64,000 nucleotides of DNA from VFKU01 sp964620045 (lineage in GTDB: Bacteria; Hydrogenedentota; Hydrogenedentia; Hydrogenedentales; GCA-2746185). The stretch spans positions 106,804-170,803 of the forward strand of contig CAZUJL010000005.1 in NCBI GenBank assembly GCA_964620045.1, written 5' to 3'. Position numbers and translations under genes: made by a program. Below the pieces are notes generated by a model. That model was not told the DNA's origin and ran no database searches. It saw only the letters and a list, made by a program, of their open reading frames with translations. Below, in pieces: positions 16,467 to 25,136 of this stretch (positions are counted from its first letter, which is position 1; each line of letters begins with the position of its first letter).

Positions 16467-18179
16467 ATGGCGGTTTCCGCCCTTGAACGGCACCTGATTT
16501 CCGACAAGGTGGTGTCTGAAGAAAAGCTGGCCTACGCGAAGGCGGAGGCGCAGCGCACGGGCGTACCTTTAATTGATGTCATCGCGGCGACCGGGCTGGC
16601 CGCGCCGGAGGACGTGTACCGTTCGCTGGCGCTGTTTTGCGAGATGCGTTTCGTGCAGCCGTCGAAAATGACGGTCGACCCTGCCATTGTGAAGGAAGTG
16701 CCGGCGCGCTTCGCGACGCACTACCGGTTTGTGCCGCTCGAAGTGCGCAACGGCACGCTGGTGATCGCCGTCAGCGATCCGCTGGACTCGCACCGGCTCG
16801 ACGATGCCCGCCTGATGCTGAAGCGGCGCATCGAGGCCGTGGTCGCGACGCCGTCCGAAATCGAGCGCAAGACCAAGGAGCTTTACGGTCTTGGCGCGGA
16901 CACGGTCGAACGCATTATCAGCGGCGGCCAGGGCGCGGTCGAGCTGGATCTCGAAACGATCGCGGCGGGGGAGAACCTCGGCGACGAAAACATCGATCCG
17001 TCGATCATCAAGTTCGTGAACGAACTGATCACCGAAGCGATCGGCTCCGACGCGACCGACGTGCACATCGAACCCTTTGAAGACGAGCTCCGCGTGCGGT
17101 ATCGCATCGATGGCGTGCTGCATGCTGTGCCCGTGCCGCCGACGATCCGCGGGTTCCACTCGGCGATCGTGTCGCGCATCAAGGTCATGGCGAACCTGAA
17201 CATCGCGGAGAAGCGCCTGCCGCAGGACGGCAAAATTCAGGCGTCGTTCGGCACGGCCAAGTACGACTTGCGCGTGTCCGTGCTGCCGACGCCGTACGGC
17301 GAGACGCTAAACATGCGTATTTTGACGCGCTCGAATATCTCGCTGTCGCTGGAGGACCTTGGGTTCCAGTCGAGCGATCTGGAGCAGCTTAATCGGTTTA
17401 TCGACCGCCCGCACGGCATCATTCTGGTCACAGGGCCCACGGGTAGTGGTAAGACAACAACGTTGTACGCGGCGCTCAGCAAGCTGAACCAGACTGACCA
17501 GAAAATCATCACAATCGAAGACCCGATCGAATATCAGTTGAAGGGCATCTCGCAGATGCAGGTGCAGCCGAAGATCGGCTTCGACTTCGCCACCGGCCTG
17601 CGCTCGATGTTGCGCCATGACCCGGACATTATGATGGTGGGCGAAATCCGCGATTACGAGACGGCCGAGATGGCCGTGCGTTCGAGCCTGACGGGTCACT
17701 TGGTGTTCAGCACGCTGCACACGAACGACGCGGCGGGTACCGTGACGCGTTTGGTCGATATGGGCGTGGAGCCGTTCCTGATCGCGAGCACGATGATTGC
17801 CTCGATGGCCCAGCGCCTCGTGCGCAAGGTGTGCGAGCGGTGCGCGGAGCCGATGCAGCCGACGGCGGACATGATCGCTGAGCTGCGCCTGCCGGCCGAG
17901 GAAATCGCGAAGGCGAAGTTCCGCCGCGGGCGCGGGTGCGACGCCTGCCGTCACACGGGGTACAAGGGCCGCCTGGCGATTGCCGAAATCCTGCCGTTCT
18001 CGCAGCCGATTCGCGAACTGACCGTGAAGGGCGCCACGTCCGGCGAGATCAAGCAGAAGGGCCGCGCGATGGGCATGCAGACGCTGCGCGACGCGGGCTG
18101 GATTCGCGTGCGCACGGGCGAGACGACGATCGAAGAGGTGCTGCGCGTGACCGCGGACACGGACATCGTGTACGAGTGA
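16467..18179 (+). CDS. gspE: Type II secretion ATPase GspE
   Basis: Hexameric cytosolic ATPase that powers pseudopilus assembly. An N-terminal MshEN-type domain (LIDVIAATGLAAPEDVYRSL) precedes the ATPase core with Walker A GPTGSGKT (residues 323-330), the Asp box EDPIEYQL, Walker B (MMVGEIRD) and the His box TGHLVFSTLHTND. A zinc-binding module is present with Cys456, Cys459, Cys491 and Cys494. The 570-residue length fits GspE/PilB; presence of GspK, L and M downstream favours type II secretion over type IV pili. First gene of the gsp operon; gspF starts 9 nt later. Confidence 0.95.
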   Translation: MAVSALERHLISDKVVSEEKLAYAKAEAQRTGVPLIDVIAATGLAAPEDVYRSLALFCEMRFVQPSKMTVDPAIVKEVPARFATHYRFVPLEVRNGTLVIAVSDPLDSHRLDDARLMLKRRIEAVVATPSEIERKTKELYGLGADTVERIISGGQGAVELDLETIAAGENLGDENIDPSIIKFVNELITEAIGSDATDVHIEPFEDELRVRYRIDGVLHAVPVPPTIRGFHSAIVSRIKVMANLNIAEKRLPQDGKIQASFGTAKYDLRVSVLPTPYGETLNMRILTRSNISLSLEDLGFQSSDLEQLNRFIDRPHGIILVTGPTGSGKTTTLYAALSKLNQTDQKIITIEDPIEYQLKGISQMQVQPKIGFDFATGLRSMLRHDPDIMMVGEIRDYETAEMAVRSSLTGHLVFSTLHTNDAAGTVTRLVDMGVEPFLIASTMIASMAQRLVRKVCERCAEPMQPTADMIAELRLPAEEIAKAKFRRGRGCDACRHTGYKGRLAIAEILPFSQPIRELTVKGATSGEIKQKGRAMGMQTLRDAGWIRVRTGETTIEEVLRVTADTDIVYE

Positions 18180-18188
18180 GCCACGGCG

Positions 18189-19478
18189 ATGCCCACTTTT
18201 GAATACAAAGTGAAACGCGGGGCGGAGGCGGTGAAAACCGGCACGCTCGACGCCGAAAGCCGCAGCGCGGCCGTGGCGCAACTGCGCGACATGGGTTTCT
18301 TCCCTATCTCGGTCGAAGAGACCACGGGTAAGCCGAAGAAAGAGAAAAAAGAAAAGAAAGAGAAGAAGGCCGCGTCGAACGGCTCGGCCGCGCGCGAGGC
18401 CTCGTCCACCGCCGCGCCGAAACGATCGCTGTTCAGCAACCGGCGCATCCGGCTCAAGGATCGCAACTGGTTTTTCCGGCAGATGGCGACGCTATTGCAG
18501 GCCGGCATGCCGATCCTGCGTGCGCTGGCCACGCTGCGCGATCAGACGGCGCCCGGCAAGCTGCGCGATGTGATCGAGGACTTGCACGGCGCGGTGCAGC
18601 AGGGCAGTAGCCTGGCGGACGCGCTCGAAAAACGTCCGGACGTGTTCCCGACAATGTACGTAAGCCTTGTGCGCGCGGGCGAAGCGGGCGGCATGCTCGA
18701 AGACGTGCTGTGGCGCATCGTGGTTTTTGGCGAGCAGGACGAGGAGCTGCGCGGCAAGGCCTTCTCGGCGATGATTTATCCGGCCTTCCTCTGCATCGTG
18801 AGCGCCGCGGCGGTGTTCATTCTGATGGCCTTCGTGTTCCCGAATTTTATTGAAGTCTTCAACGATTTCGATGCAAAACTGCCGTTCGTGACCATCATCG
18901 TGATGAGCATCAGCAGCTTCATGGGCAAGTTCTGGTGGGCGATTTTGATCGCCGGCGGACTGATCGTTTATGCGGCGCGGAAGTATCGCGAGTCGCCCGC
19001 CGGCCGCACGCAGCTCGATTCGCTGTGGCTGCGGCTGCCCGTGATCTCGGGACTCGTGCAGCGCTACGAGATGGCGAAATTCGCGCGCACGCTGGGCACG
19101 CTGTTCGACAACGGCGTGCCCGTGCTGACCTCGCTGCGCATTACGGCGGAGACCCTGTCCAACTCGATCATTCGCGGCGAGGTGGAAGCCCTGCAGGCGG
19201 GGGTATCCGAGGGTACGGCGATCAGCGAGGGCATGCGCAAGGCCAAGCATTTCCCGCCGCTGGTCGTAAACATCTTCGCCGTGGGCGAGGAGAGCGGCAA
19301 GCTCGGCGAGGTGACCAAGCGCCTGGCGGATGCGTATGACGTGGAAGTCGACCGCGCGGTGAAGGCCGCGACGGCGTTGATGGAACCGGCGATCATTGTC
19401 GTGATGGGCGTGGTCGTCGGATTTTTGGTGATTGCGATGTTGTTGCCAATGCTGACCCTGAGTTCGCAGATACGCTGA
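18189..19478 (+). CDS. gspF: Type II secretion inner-membrane protein GspF
   Basis: Polytopic platform protein of 429 residues with two T2SSF domains, each ending in membrane segments, and the motif MEPAIIVVMGVVVGFL near the C-terminus. The N-terminus (PTFEYKVKRGAEAVKTGTL) is typical. A lysine/glutamate-rich and then Ser/Ala-rich linker (about residues 48-80, KPKKEKKEKKEKKAASNG) between the N-terminal beta region and the first T2SSF domain is longer than usual. It would interact with GspE and GspL. Confidence 0.95.
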   Translation: MPTFEYKVKRGAEAVKTGTLDAESRSAAVAQLRDMGFFPISVEETTGKPKKEKKEKKEKKAASNGSAAREASSTAAPKRSLFSNRRIRLKDRNWFFRQMATLLQAGMPILRALATLRDQTAPGKLRDVIEDLHGAVQQGSSLADALEKRPDVFPTMYVSLVRAGEAGGMLEDVLWRIVVFGEQDEELRGKAFSAMIYPAFLCIVSAAAVFILMAFVFPNFIEVFNDFDAKLPFVTIIVMSISSFMGKFWWAILIAGGLIVYAARKYRESPAGRTQLDSLWLRLPVISGLVQRYEMAKFARTLGTLFDNGVPVLTSLRITAETLSNSIIRGEVEALQAGVSEGTAISEGMRKAKHFPPLVVNIFAVGEESGKLGEVTKRLADAYDVEVDRAVKAATALMEPAIIVVMGVVVGFLVIAMLLPMLTLSSQIR

Positions 19479-19489
19479 AGGAGATACCC

Positions 19490-19924
19490 ATGAGCCGCAA
19501 GACACTGTTGAAAAAACTGGCGAGCAACGAGGGCGGCTTCACGCTGATCGAGCTCATCCTTGTCACCGTGATTATTGCCGTGCTCGCCGGCATGGTGACG
19601 CTGGCCTTCCAGGGTACGGCAAAAGACGCGAAGATCAAGACCGCGCTCGGCGATATCGCGCGCTACGGCACCGCGCTGGATTTGTTCGCGCTGGACCACA
19701 ACGACGCCTATCCGAGCTCGTTGCAGGAATTGGTCTCGGGCAGCAAGAAATACGTCAAGGAATTGAACAAGGACCCGTGGGGCAATGACTGGATTTATTT
19801 GATGCCGGGTGAAAAGTACCCCGAATCGTACGACATGTTCTCGACGGGTCCGGACGGCCAGCGCGGCACGCCGGACGACGTGGCGCCGTGGTTGACCAAG
19901 ATCGGCGAGAAGGCCGCCGAGTAG
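19490..19924 (+). CDS. gspG: Major pseudopilin GspG
   Basis: Class III signal peptide with cleavage and methylation site GG-FTLIELILVTVIIAVL, then the globular GspG domain with the C-terminal calcium-binding-type loop (DPWGNDWIYLMPG, FSTGPDGQRGTPDDV). 144 residues. It assembles the pseudopilus that pushes substrates through the secretin. A ribosome binding site AAGGAG precedes the ATG. A prepilin peptidase (GspO) is required but is not in this window. Confidence 0.95.
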   Translation: MSRKTLLKKLASNEGGFTLIELILVTVIIAVLAGMVTLAFQGTAKDAKIKTALGDIARYGTALDLFALDHNDAYPSSLQELVSGSKKYVKELNKDPWGNDWIYLMPGEKYPESYDMFSTGPDGQRGTPDDVAPWLTKIGEKAAE

Positions 19925-19938
19925 GCAGGAAGCCGCAC

Positions 19939-20442
19939 ATGAAGCGCGCGGGATTCACGCTGATCGAGCTAATGATCGTGATGACGATCCTCGCCGCGAT
20001 GGCGATGAGCGTGACGCCCGTGTTTCGCGGCAGCTTCGCGCGCGTGCGCGCCGATCATGCCGCGCGCGATTTGTTCGCCGAGATTAAGGCCGCGCAGGAA
20101 AGCGCGGTGACCGAGGCGGTCGAATACCGCGTCTACTTCAACACGAAGGAAAATACCTACTGGCCCGCGCGGCCGGGTGTATCGAAAGACGGCAAGCGCG
20201 GCTACTTTCCGGTCGACGTGGGCGGCGGTGAGGCGATTCGCGATCCCGAACGGATCGTGTTCGGCACGATCAAGGCGCGCCGCGGCGAAGACTCGAATAC
20301 GGAATACCTGGCGTTTTACCCCACCGGCATTTCCGACGCGGGTTCGATCACGCTGCTCGACGAAGCGGATCGCTCGCGCAAGTATGTGATTGAGACCACG
20401 GGCACGCTGGCGACCATCGCGTTCCCCGACGAAGGCCGGTGA
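19939..20442 (+). CDS. gspH: Minor pseudopilin GspH
   Basis: Prepilin-type N-terminus AG-FTLIELMIVMTILAAMA followed by a beta-rich domain of about 140 residues. Position after gspG and length support GspH. The ATG at 19939 gives a short leader typical of the class; the frame is open to 19888. Its TGA overlaps the next start codon (TGATG). Confidence 0.88.
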   Translation: MKRAGFTLIELMIVMTILAAMAMSVTPVFRGSFARVRADHAARDLFAEIKAAQESAVTEAVEYRVYFNTKENTYWPARPGVSKDGKRGYFPVDVGGGEAIRDPERIVFGTIKARRGEDSNTEYLAFYPTGISDAGSITLLDEADRSRKYVIETTGTLATIAFPDEGR

Positions 20443-20930
20443 TGCGCAGCCGCGCCGCGGGCTACATTCTGATCGAGACGGCGCTCGCGCTCGTGATTCT
20501 GAGCGTCGGTGCCTTTGCCGTGCACCGAACGATCCAGGAGGCCATCCGCACGCGCGGCCAGGCGCAGGATTTCACCCGCGCGCGGTTCCTGCTCGATCAG
20601 CAAATGGCGGAGATGCTCGCGCAGCCCGTGCTTGTGGAAAAGCGCGCGCAGGGACGGTTCACCGGACAGGATGATCGTTTCTCGTGGACCTCCGACATCC
20701 GGCGCGTGAATCCTCCGGTGCCGAAGGCGCCTTCGCGTCCACCGCGCGACCCCAACAGGCCGGTAACACCGTTCGAATTCCCGCGCAACCGCGAATATAT
20801 GGCGCGCGTGCAGGTGACGGTGAGCTGGGAACGCGCGGGCATGAATTTTTCCGAAAGCTACGAGACGCTGCTGCCGGCACAGCGCCTCTGGCAATCGCCG
20901 CTTCCGCCGGCCGCGCCGGTGGCCCGCTAA
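20442..20930 (+). CDS. gspI: Minor pseudopilin GspI-like
   Basis: Prepilin-like N-terminus AG-YILIETALALVILSVGAF with Tyr in place of the usual Phe after the cleavage site, and Glu at position 5 retained. The remaining about 130 residues are proline-rich in the middle (PPVPKAPSRPPRDPNRPV). Assigned to GspI by operon order between H and J. Start is ATG 20442 overlapping the gspH stop. Confidence 0.75.
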   Translation: MRSRAAGYILIETALALVILSVGAFAVHRTIQEAIRTRGQAQDFTRARFLLDQQMAEMLAQPVLVEKRAQGRFTGQDDRFSWTSDIRRVNPPVPKAPSRPPRDPNRPVTPFEFPRNREYMARVQVTVSWERAGMNFSESYETLLPAQRLWQSPLPPAAPVAR

Positions 20931-20931
20931 C

Positions 20932-21663
20932 ATGCGCGCGCAACCACATCGAAACGGCGGCTTCACGCTGGTCGAGCTCATCGTCGCCAGCACACTGATG
21001 GCGCTCGTGCTCAGCGGGGTATACATCACGTTCTCGACGGCTGTGCGCTCGTGGCGCAGCGGCGAATCAAACTACAAGACCTACGAAGATGCACGCCGCG
21101 CGCTGGGACTGCTTGAGCGCGAGCTCCACAGCATCCCGAGAGACGCCATTCACCTCATGGTCGGCACGAATGACTCGATTGAATTCGTCACGATGGCGCA
21201 GCCGCTCGATGTGGAGACCGCGTCGTCGGAGCGCCTGATTCGCGTGCAGTACCGAATGAAGGATACGCGCGACGGCGGCGTGCTCCTGCGCACGGAGGCG
21301 CTGGTGGAGGGGCCCTTGCCCGCGATACCCGTGCCGCCAAGCCGCGAGCTGCCCGTGGGTCTCAAGGTGGGCCGCGCACGGCAGTTCGAGATCGCGCGCG
21401 GCGTGGAGTCGCTGGTGTTTTCCTATTCCTGGGCCGGGCCGATGCCGCCGGTGCTGCCGGGTTCGGTGCCAGCGCCCGCGCGCATCGTGACCGACTCGCG
21501 CACCTACCACGCATTGCCCGAACTCATCACGGCGACGCTTGAACTCGACGATCCGGGCAACGTGACGAACAATGGACGCTCCGCGTTTACGCTGCGCGTG
21601 ACCTTCCGCACGCCGGTGAGTCCCATGCCGGACGACGTGCGTGCCGTGGCGGGGCTCCAATGA
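20932..21663 (+). CDS. gspJ: Minor pseudopilin GspJ-like
   Basis: Prepilin N-terminus GG-FTLVELIVASTLMALVL, then a 210-residue domain with GspJ-like features (EDARRALGLLERELHSIPR, VESLVFSYSW). It would sit with GspI and GspK at the pseudopilus tip. One nucleotide separates it from gspI, and its TGA overlaps the gspK start. Confidence 0.85.
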   Translation: MRAQPHRNGGFTLVELIVASTLMALVLSGVYITFSTAVRSWRSGESNYKTYEDARRALGLLERELHSIPRDAIHLMVGTNDSIEFVTMAQPLDVETASSERLIRVQYRMKDTRDGGVLLRTEALVEGPLPAIPVPPSRELPVGLKVGRARQFEIARGVESLVFSYSWAGPMPPVLPGSVPAPARIVTDSRTYHALPELITATLELDDPGNVTNNGRSAFTLRVTFRTPVSPMPDDVRAVAGLQ

Positions 21664-22622
21664 TGCGCAGCAGCACTCATCGCGGCGACGGCTTCGTGCT
21701 TGTGTCCGTGCTGTGGATTCTTGCGATCCTCACCGTGATCTCCGTCGGCTTTGGACACCGCGCGATGCTCGAGCGGCGCATGGCGTGGTACGCGCTCGAT
21801 CGCGAACAGGCGCAGCAGATGGCGCGCGCGGCGGCGGAGCGTGGGATGTTCGAGCTGGAGCACAAGATTCTGCTCGATGCGTACAACGATCAGGCGGGAT
21901 ACACGGGACTCGACCAGCGCTGGGCGCGGCCCATCGACCTGCTCAAAGAGGGTGCGTATTTCGGGGCCTCCGCCGACGACATGAAGGACGACGTCTGCGA
22001 GGTGCAGATTGAAGACGCCGAACGCTACATCTCGATTAATTACGCGCCCAAAGAGTTGTTGGAGAACGTAAAAGGCCTGTCCGGCCGGGTCGTGTCACGG
22101 ATTATTGACACACGGGAATCGTCAACCGATGGGCAGCAACCGGCGTTATTTCATTCGGTCGAGGAAGTGCGTGATATGCAACAGTTTAGCGACGAAGTGT
22201 GGAGGGGCGGACGCGGTAAACCTGGCTTGATCGACGTGCTGGGGGTTGGCGGCGATCCGGCCTATGGTCGCATCAACGTGAACACAGCCTCGCCCGAAGT
22301 GCTCATGTGCCTCCCCGACATTGAAGAGGCCGTCGTCGCCGGGGTGATGACCTACCGCAACGGCCCCGACGGCCAGCCGAACACGCAGGACGATCAGGCG
22401 TTTCAAGCCGTGGGCCTCGCGGCCACAATGGTGCCGGATGTCTCCGCCGAAAAGATGGCGCCGCTGTACCGCTTTTGCAAGACCGATTCCACGTACTTTA
22501 CAATCCATGCGCACGCATCGCGCCGCCGGGGGAAGATTAACGCCTATTGCACCGTCACGGTGGAATTGCGCGGGAGCACGCTTGTGATCCTCGCGTGGAA
22601 AGAGGGGGCCGTTGGCGCGTAA
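21660..22622 (+). CDS. gspK: Minor pseudopilin GspK-like
   Basis: Prepilin-like N-terminus GD-GFVLVSVLWILAILTVIS, lacking Glu at position 5 as is characteristic of GspK. A large domain with helix-hairpin-helix-like segments follows (INVNTASPEVLMCLPDIEE). The NVNTA motif is typical of the family. 320 residues. Presence of GspK is the main reason to call the cluster type II secretion rather than type IV pilus. Confidence 0.88.
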   Translation: MMRSSTHRGDGFVLVSVLWILAILTVISVGFGHRAMLERRMAWYALDREQAQQMARAAAERGMFELEHKILLDAYNDQAGYTGLDQRWARPIDLLKEGAYFGASADDMKDDVCEVQIEDAERYISINYAPKELLENVKGLSGRVVSRIIDTRESSTDGQQPALFHSVEEVRDMQQFSDEVWRGGRGKPGLIDVLGVGGDPAYGRINVNTASPEVLMCLPDIEEAVVAGVMTYRNGPDGQPNTQDDQAFQAVGLAATMVPDVSAEKMAPLYRFCKTDSTYFTIHAHASRRRGKINAYCTVTVELRGSTLVILAWKEGAVGA

Positions 22623-23988
22623 GGCAATACATATCACCATTTTGCAGACCGGGCCGGGCCACATTTCTTTTGTGCGCGGCGGCGAGGCCGGCGGTGTGCT
22701 CGCGCAGGTTTCCGAGCGCGGCGCATGGTCGGCGGACGATGGTTCGCTCGCGGCGGCGCTCAAGGATTTCGTAAAGCGCCACGAGCTCGCGCAGGATCGC
22801 GTTTTTTTTGTGTTGCCGCGCCACGAAGCCGCCGTCCGCATTTTAGAACTCCCCACCCAAGATCCTGTTGAACTCGGCGGCATGGTGCACCTCGGCGCGG
22901 AAGAAATCGTGCCGTTTCCGCTGGATGAACTCGCGACCTCGTATTGCCTGCTGGAAAATCTCGACGGCGGGTCCGCGCGCGTGCTTGCCGTTGTCGTGCG
23001 TCGCACGATCATCGAAGGCCATGTCGCGATGCTGCGCGACGCCGGCGTTGCGCCGGAGCAAGTGTTTCTCAGCACCGCGTGTTTGCTGACCGCGCTGAAG
23101 GGCACGGACACGGTGGCGGTGCATGTGGCGCCGGGTGGTCTGGAAGTCGCCGTGTTGCGCGAGGGCTGCATGACGTTCGGGCGCGGCGTGGCGGTGGACG
23201 TTGCCGCGGCGGACGAAGTGGCCGCCGAAGTGCGCGGCTCGCTGTCGGCCAGCCGGCGGGAATCGCCCGATGGCACGGCGCCCAACGATATCGTCGTCAG
23301 CAGCGAGGGCATCGAGCCGGATGGCATCGTGTCCACACTGGCGAGCACGCTCGGCTTGTCGGCGCGGGCCTATGGCGAGCAGGGGCTGGGTTCGGCCGTC
23401 GCGGCCGGGGCCTTGGCGTCTGCGCGCGGCGATCGCGCGTTTCCGGTCGAGTTGCTGCCGGAAACCGAAGTGCGCCGGCGCGCGGCCGTGGCGACGCGCT
23501 CGCGCGGCATGCGGGTGGCCATCGCGGCGCTCATCGCGCTCGTGGCGACCGCGGCCATGTATGGGCAGGCCGTCATGCAACGGCGCAGTTATCTGGCTGA
23601 ACTCGACCAGCGCGCGGACGCGATGCGCCCGAATGTGCAGACGCTGCGCACCAAACGCCAGCAACTTAATCTGATTCAGGAACAAGTGCACCGCTCCGTG
23701 TCGCCGATTGCGATCATGGCGACACTGGCCGAGCTCGCACCGGATTCGGGTCTGAATATCACGCGGTTTTCCTACGACAAAGATCAAGGCGTTACCATCA
23801 ACGGCAGCGCGATGGAGCCGAAGAAATTCGACCAGTTGATCGACGGCATCCGCGGGCCGGGCGCGGCGGCGATTCCGCAACTGGCCGCCGCGATGGAGTT
23901 GTATCGCACGGAACGGCGCGAGCGTGGGAAGTCGGTGTGGGATTTTGCCGTGACGGTTCCCTTTAACGGAGCCGCCGCCGATGAGTAA
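22612..23988 (+). CDS. gspL: GspL-like protein (actin-like cytoplasmic domain plus membrane anchor)
   Basis: 458 residues: an actin-like ATPase-fold cytosolic domain (PilM/GspL type, about residues 1-295), one membrane helix near residues 302-325 (MRVAIAALIALVATAAMYG), then a coiled-coil and ferredoxin-like periplasmic domain resembling PilN. It resembles a PilM-PilN fusion, as GspL does. The start is TTG at 22612, overlapping gspK by 11 nt, with AGAGGGGG upstream. It links GspE to the membrane platform. Confidence 0.8.
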   Translation: MARKAIHITILQTGPGHISFVRGGEAGGVLAQVSERGAWSADDGSLAAALKDFVKRHELAQDRVFFVLPRHEAAVRILELPTQDPVELGGMVHLGAEEIVPFPLDELATSYCLLENLDGGSARVLAVVVRRTIIEGHVAMLRDAGVAPEQVFLSTACLLTALKGTDTVAVHVAPGGLEVAVLREGCMTFGRGVAVDVAAADEVAAEVRGSLSASRRESPDGTAPNDIVVSSEGIEPDGIVSTLASTLGLSARAYGEQGLGSAVAAGALASARGDRAFPVELLPETEVRRRAAVATRSRGMRVAIAALIALVATAAMYGQAVMQRRSYLAELDQRADAMRPNVQTLRTKRQQLNLIQEQVHRSVSPIAIMATLAELAPDSGLNITRFSYDKDQGVTINGSAMEPKKFDQLIDGIRGPGAAAIPQLAAAMELYRTERRERGKSVWDFAVTVPFNGAAADE

Positions 23989-24592
23989 TCCGCTGGCGCG
24001 CATGAATCCGCGTGAACGCCTGCTGCTGTCGGTGGCCGGCGGCATGGTTGTTCTGGCGGCGGTGTTCCTGTTTGGGAAGACGGCGGTCGCCACGGTGCGC
24101 GACCTCGACAGCAACATCGGCGAGCGCGAACTCGAGATCGAGAACCTGACCGCGCAGGCTGCGCAGGCCGACGCCGTGAACAAGGCGTATGCGAGCGTGG
24201 TGAAGGAGCATTCCTCGGACCTGACCGCCGCGGAAATCCACGATGCGCTCCGCCGCGAGATTTTTGAGCTGACGCATATGAAGATCCCTGCGAAGGGCGA
24301 CAAGCCGGCGCACGAGGTGCAGTATGTGCGGATTCCGACCCTGCAGGAAGGCACGCTGACCGAGGGCGAAGGCCACCGCGAATACCAGATCCGCTTCCAG
24401 ATTCCGGCCACGAGCCTGGAGGGATTGCTGCTGTTCATCGAGCGTATTGAAGCCAGCGACCAGTTGTTGCGCGTGGACAGCGTCGAAGTCGCACGCCCGC
24501 CGCAGATGGAAGCCGTCTCGGCCACGATGCAGATCACGCGCGTCGTGCTGGATAACCCGGAAGCGACCGCCAAGCGGAGTAACCGCGAATGA
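23981..24592 (+). CDS. gspM: GspM-like inner-membrane protein
   Basis: Short cytosolic N-terminus (MNPRERLLLSVAGG), one membrane helix (residues about 15-33), a coiled coil (LDSNIGERELEIENLTAQAAQ) and a small C-terminal domain. This matches GspM/PilO topology: NPRERLLL is a typical GspM start. It overlaps gspL by 8 nt and the next gene by 4 nt. Confidence 0.78.
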   Translation: MSNPLARMNPRERLLLSVAGGMVVLAAVFLFGKTAVATVRDLDSNIGERELEIENLTAQAAQADAVNKAYASVVKEHSSDLTAAEIHDALRREIFELTHMKIPAKGDKPAHEVQYVRIPTLQEGTLTEGEGHREYQIRFQIPATSLEGLLLFIERIEASDQLLRVDSVEVARPPQMEAVSATMQITRVVLDNPEATAKRSNRE

Positions 24593-25098
24593 TCGGCGTG
24601 TCGCTCTCCCGCTTGCTGATTGCGGCGTTGGCCGTGTGGACGGTGTTGTGCCTGGGTGCCATCGCGTGGCAGACGGTCGCGAATCCGATGCGTGCGCGCG
24701 AGAAAAATCTCGATGCGCGGCTGGAGAGCGTGGGACCGGCCTTCAGCGATCTGCCCGAGCCGGACAAGTTGCCGCCACAGCAATTCCGCACGCGGATCAT
24801 GGCGAAAACAGCGCTGTGGAAGGAACTCGTCGCGGCACCGCCGGCCCCGCCCAAGGCGGTCGCGGATCCCAAGCTTGAGGAAAAGCTCAAGGGCATTTCG
24901 GCGACACGCCAGCAGATCAGCACGAAGGACGGCATTAGCGTAAAGATGTTCATGGGGCCGCAGGACAAACGCGGAACCTGGAAAAAAGTGGGCGACGTGG
25001 TCAACGGCTTGACGGTTAAAGAGATCAAGCCGGACGCCGTGGTGTTTTCGATAAAACAGGGTGAAAAGGAATACACCGTGGAGTTGCCGCGGCGCTAG
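24589..25098 (+). CDS. GspC/PilP-like secretion protein
   Basis: 169 residues with one N-terminal membrane helix (LLIAALAVWTVLCLGAIAW), a proline-rich linker and a small C-terminal beta domain (KKVGDVVNGLTVKEIKPDAVVFSIKQGEKEYTVEL) that looks like the homology region of GspC or PilP. Such proteins bridge the inner-membrane platform to the secretin. Its place just before gspD supports that. Assignment is by topology and context, since the sequence is divergent. Confidence 0.65.
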   Translation: MIGVSLSRLLIAALAVWTVLCLGAIAWQTVANPMRAREKNLDARLESVGPAFSDLPEPDKLPPQQFRTRIMAKTALWKELVAAPPAPPKAVADPKLEEKLKGISATRQQISTKDGISVKMFMGPQDKRGTWKKVGDVVNGLTVKEIKPDAVVFSIKQGEKEYTVELPRR

Positions 25099-25136
25099 TG
25101 GCCGTGCCGACGCGAGCGGTGCGTATGGAGAACCTC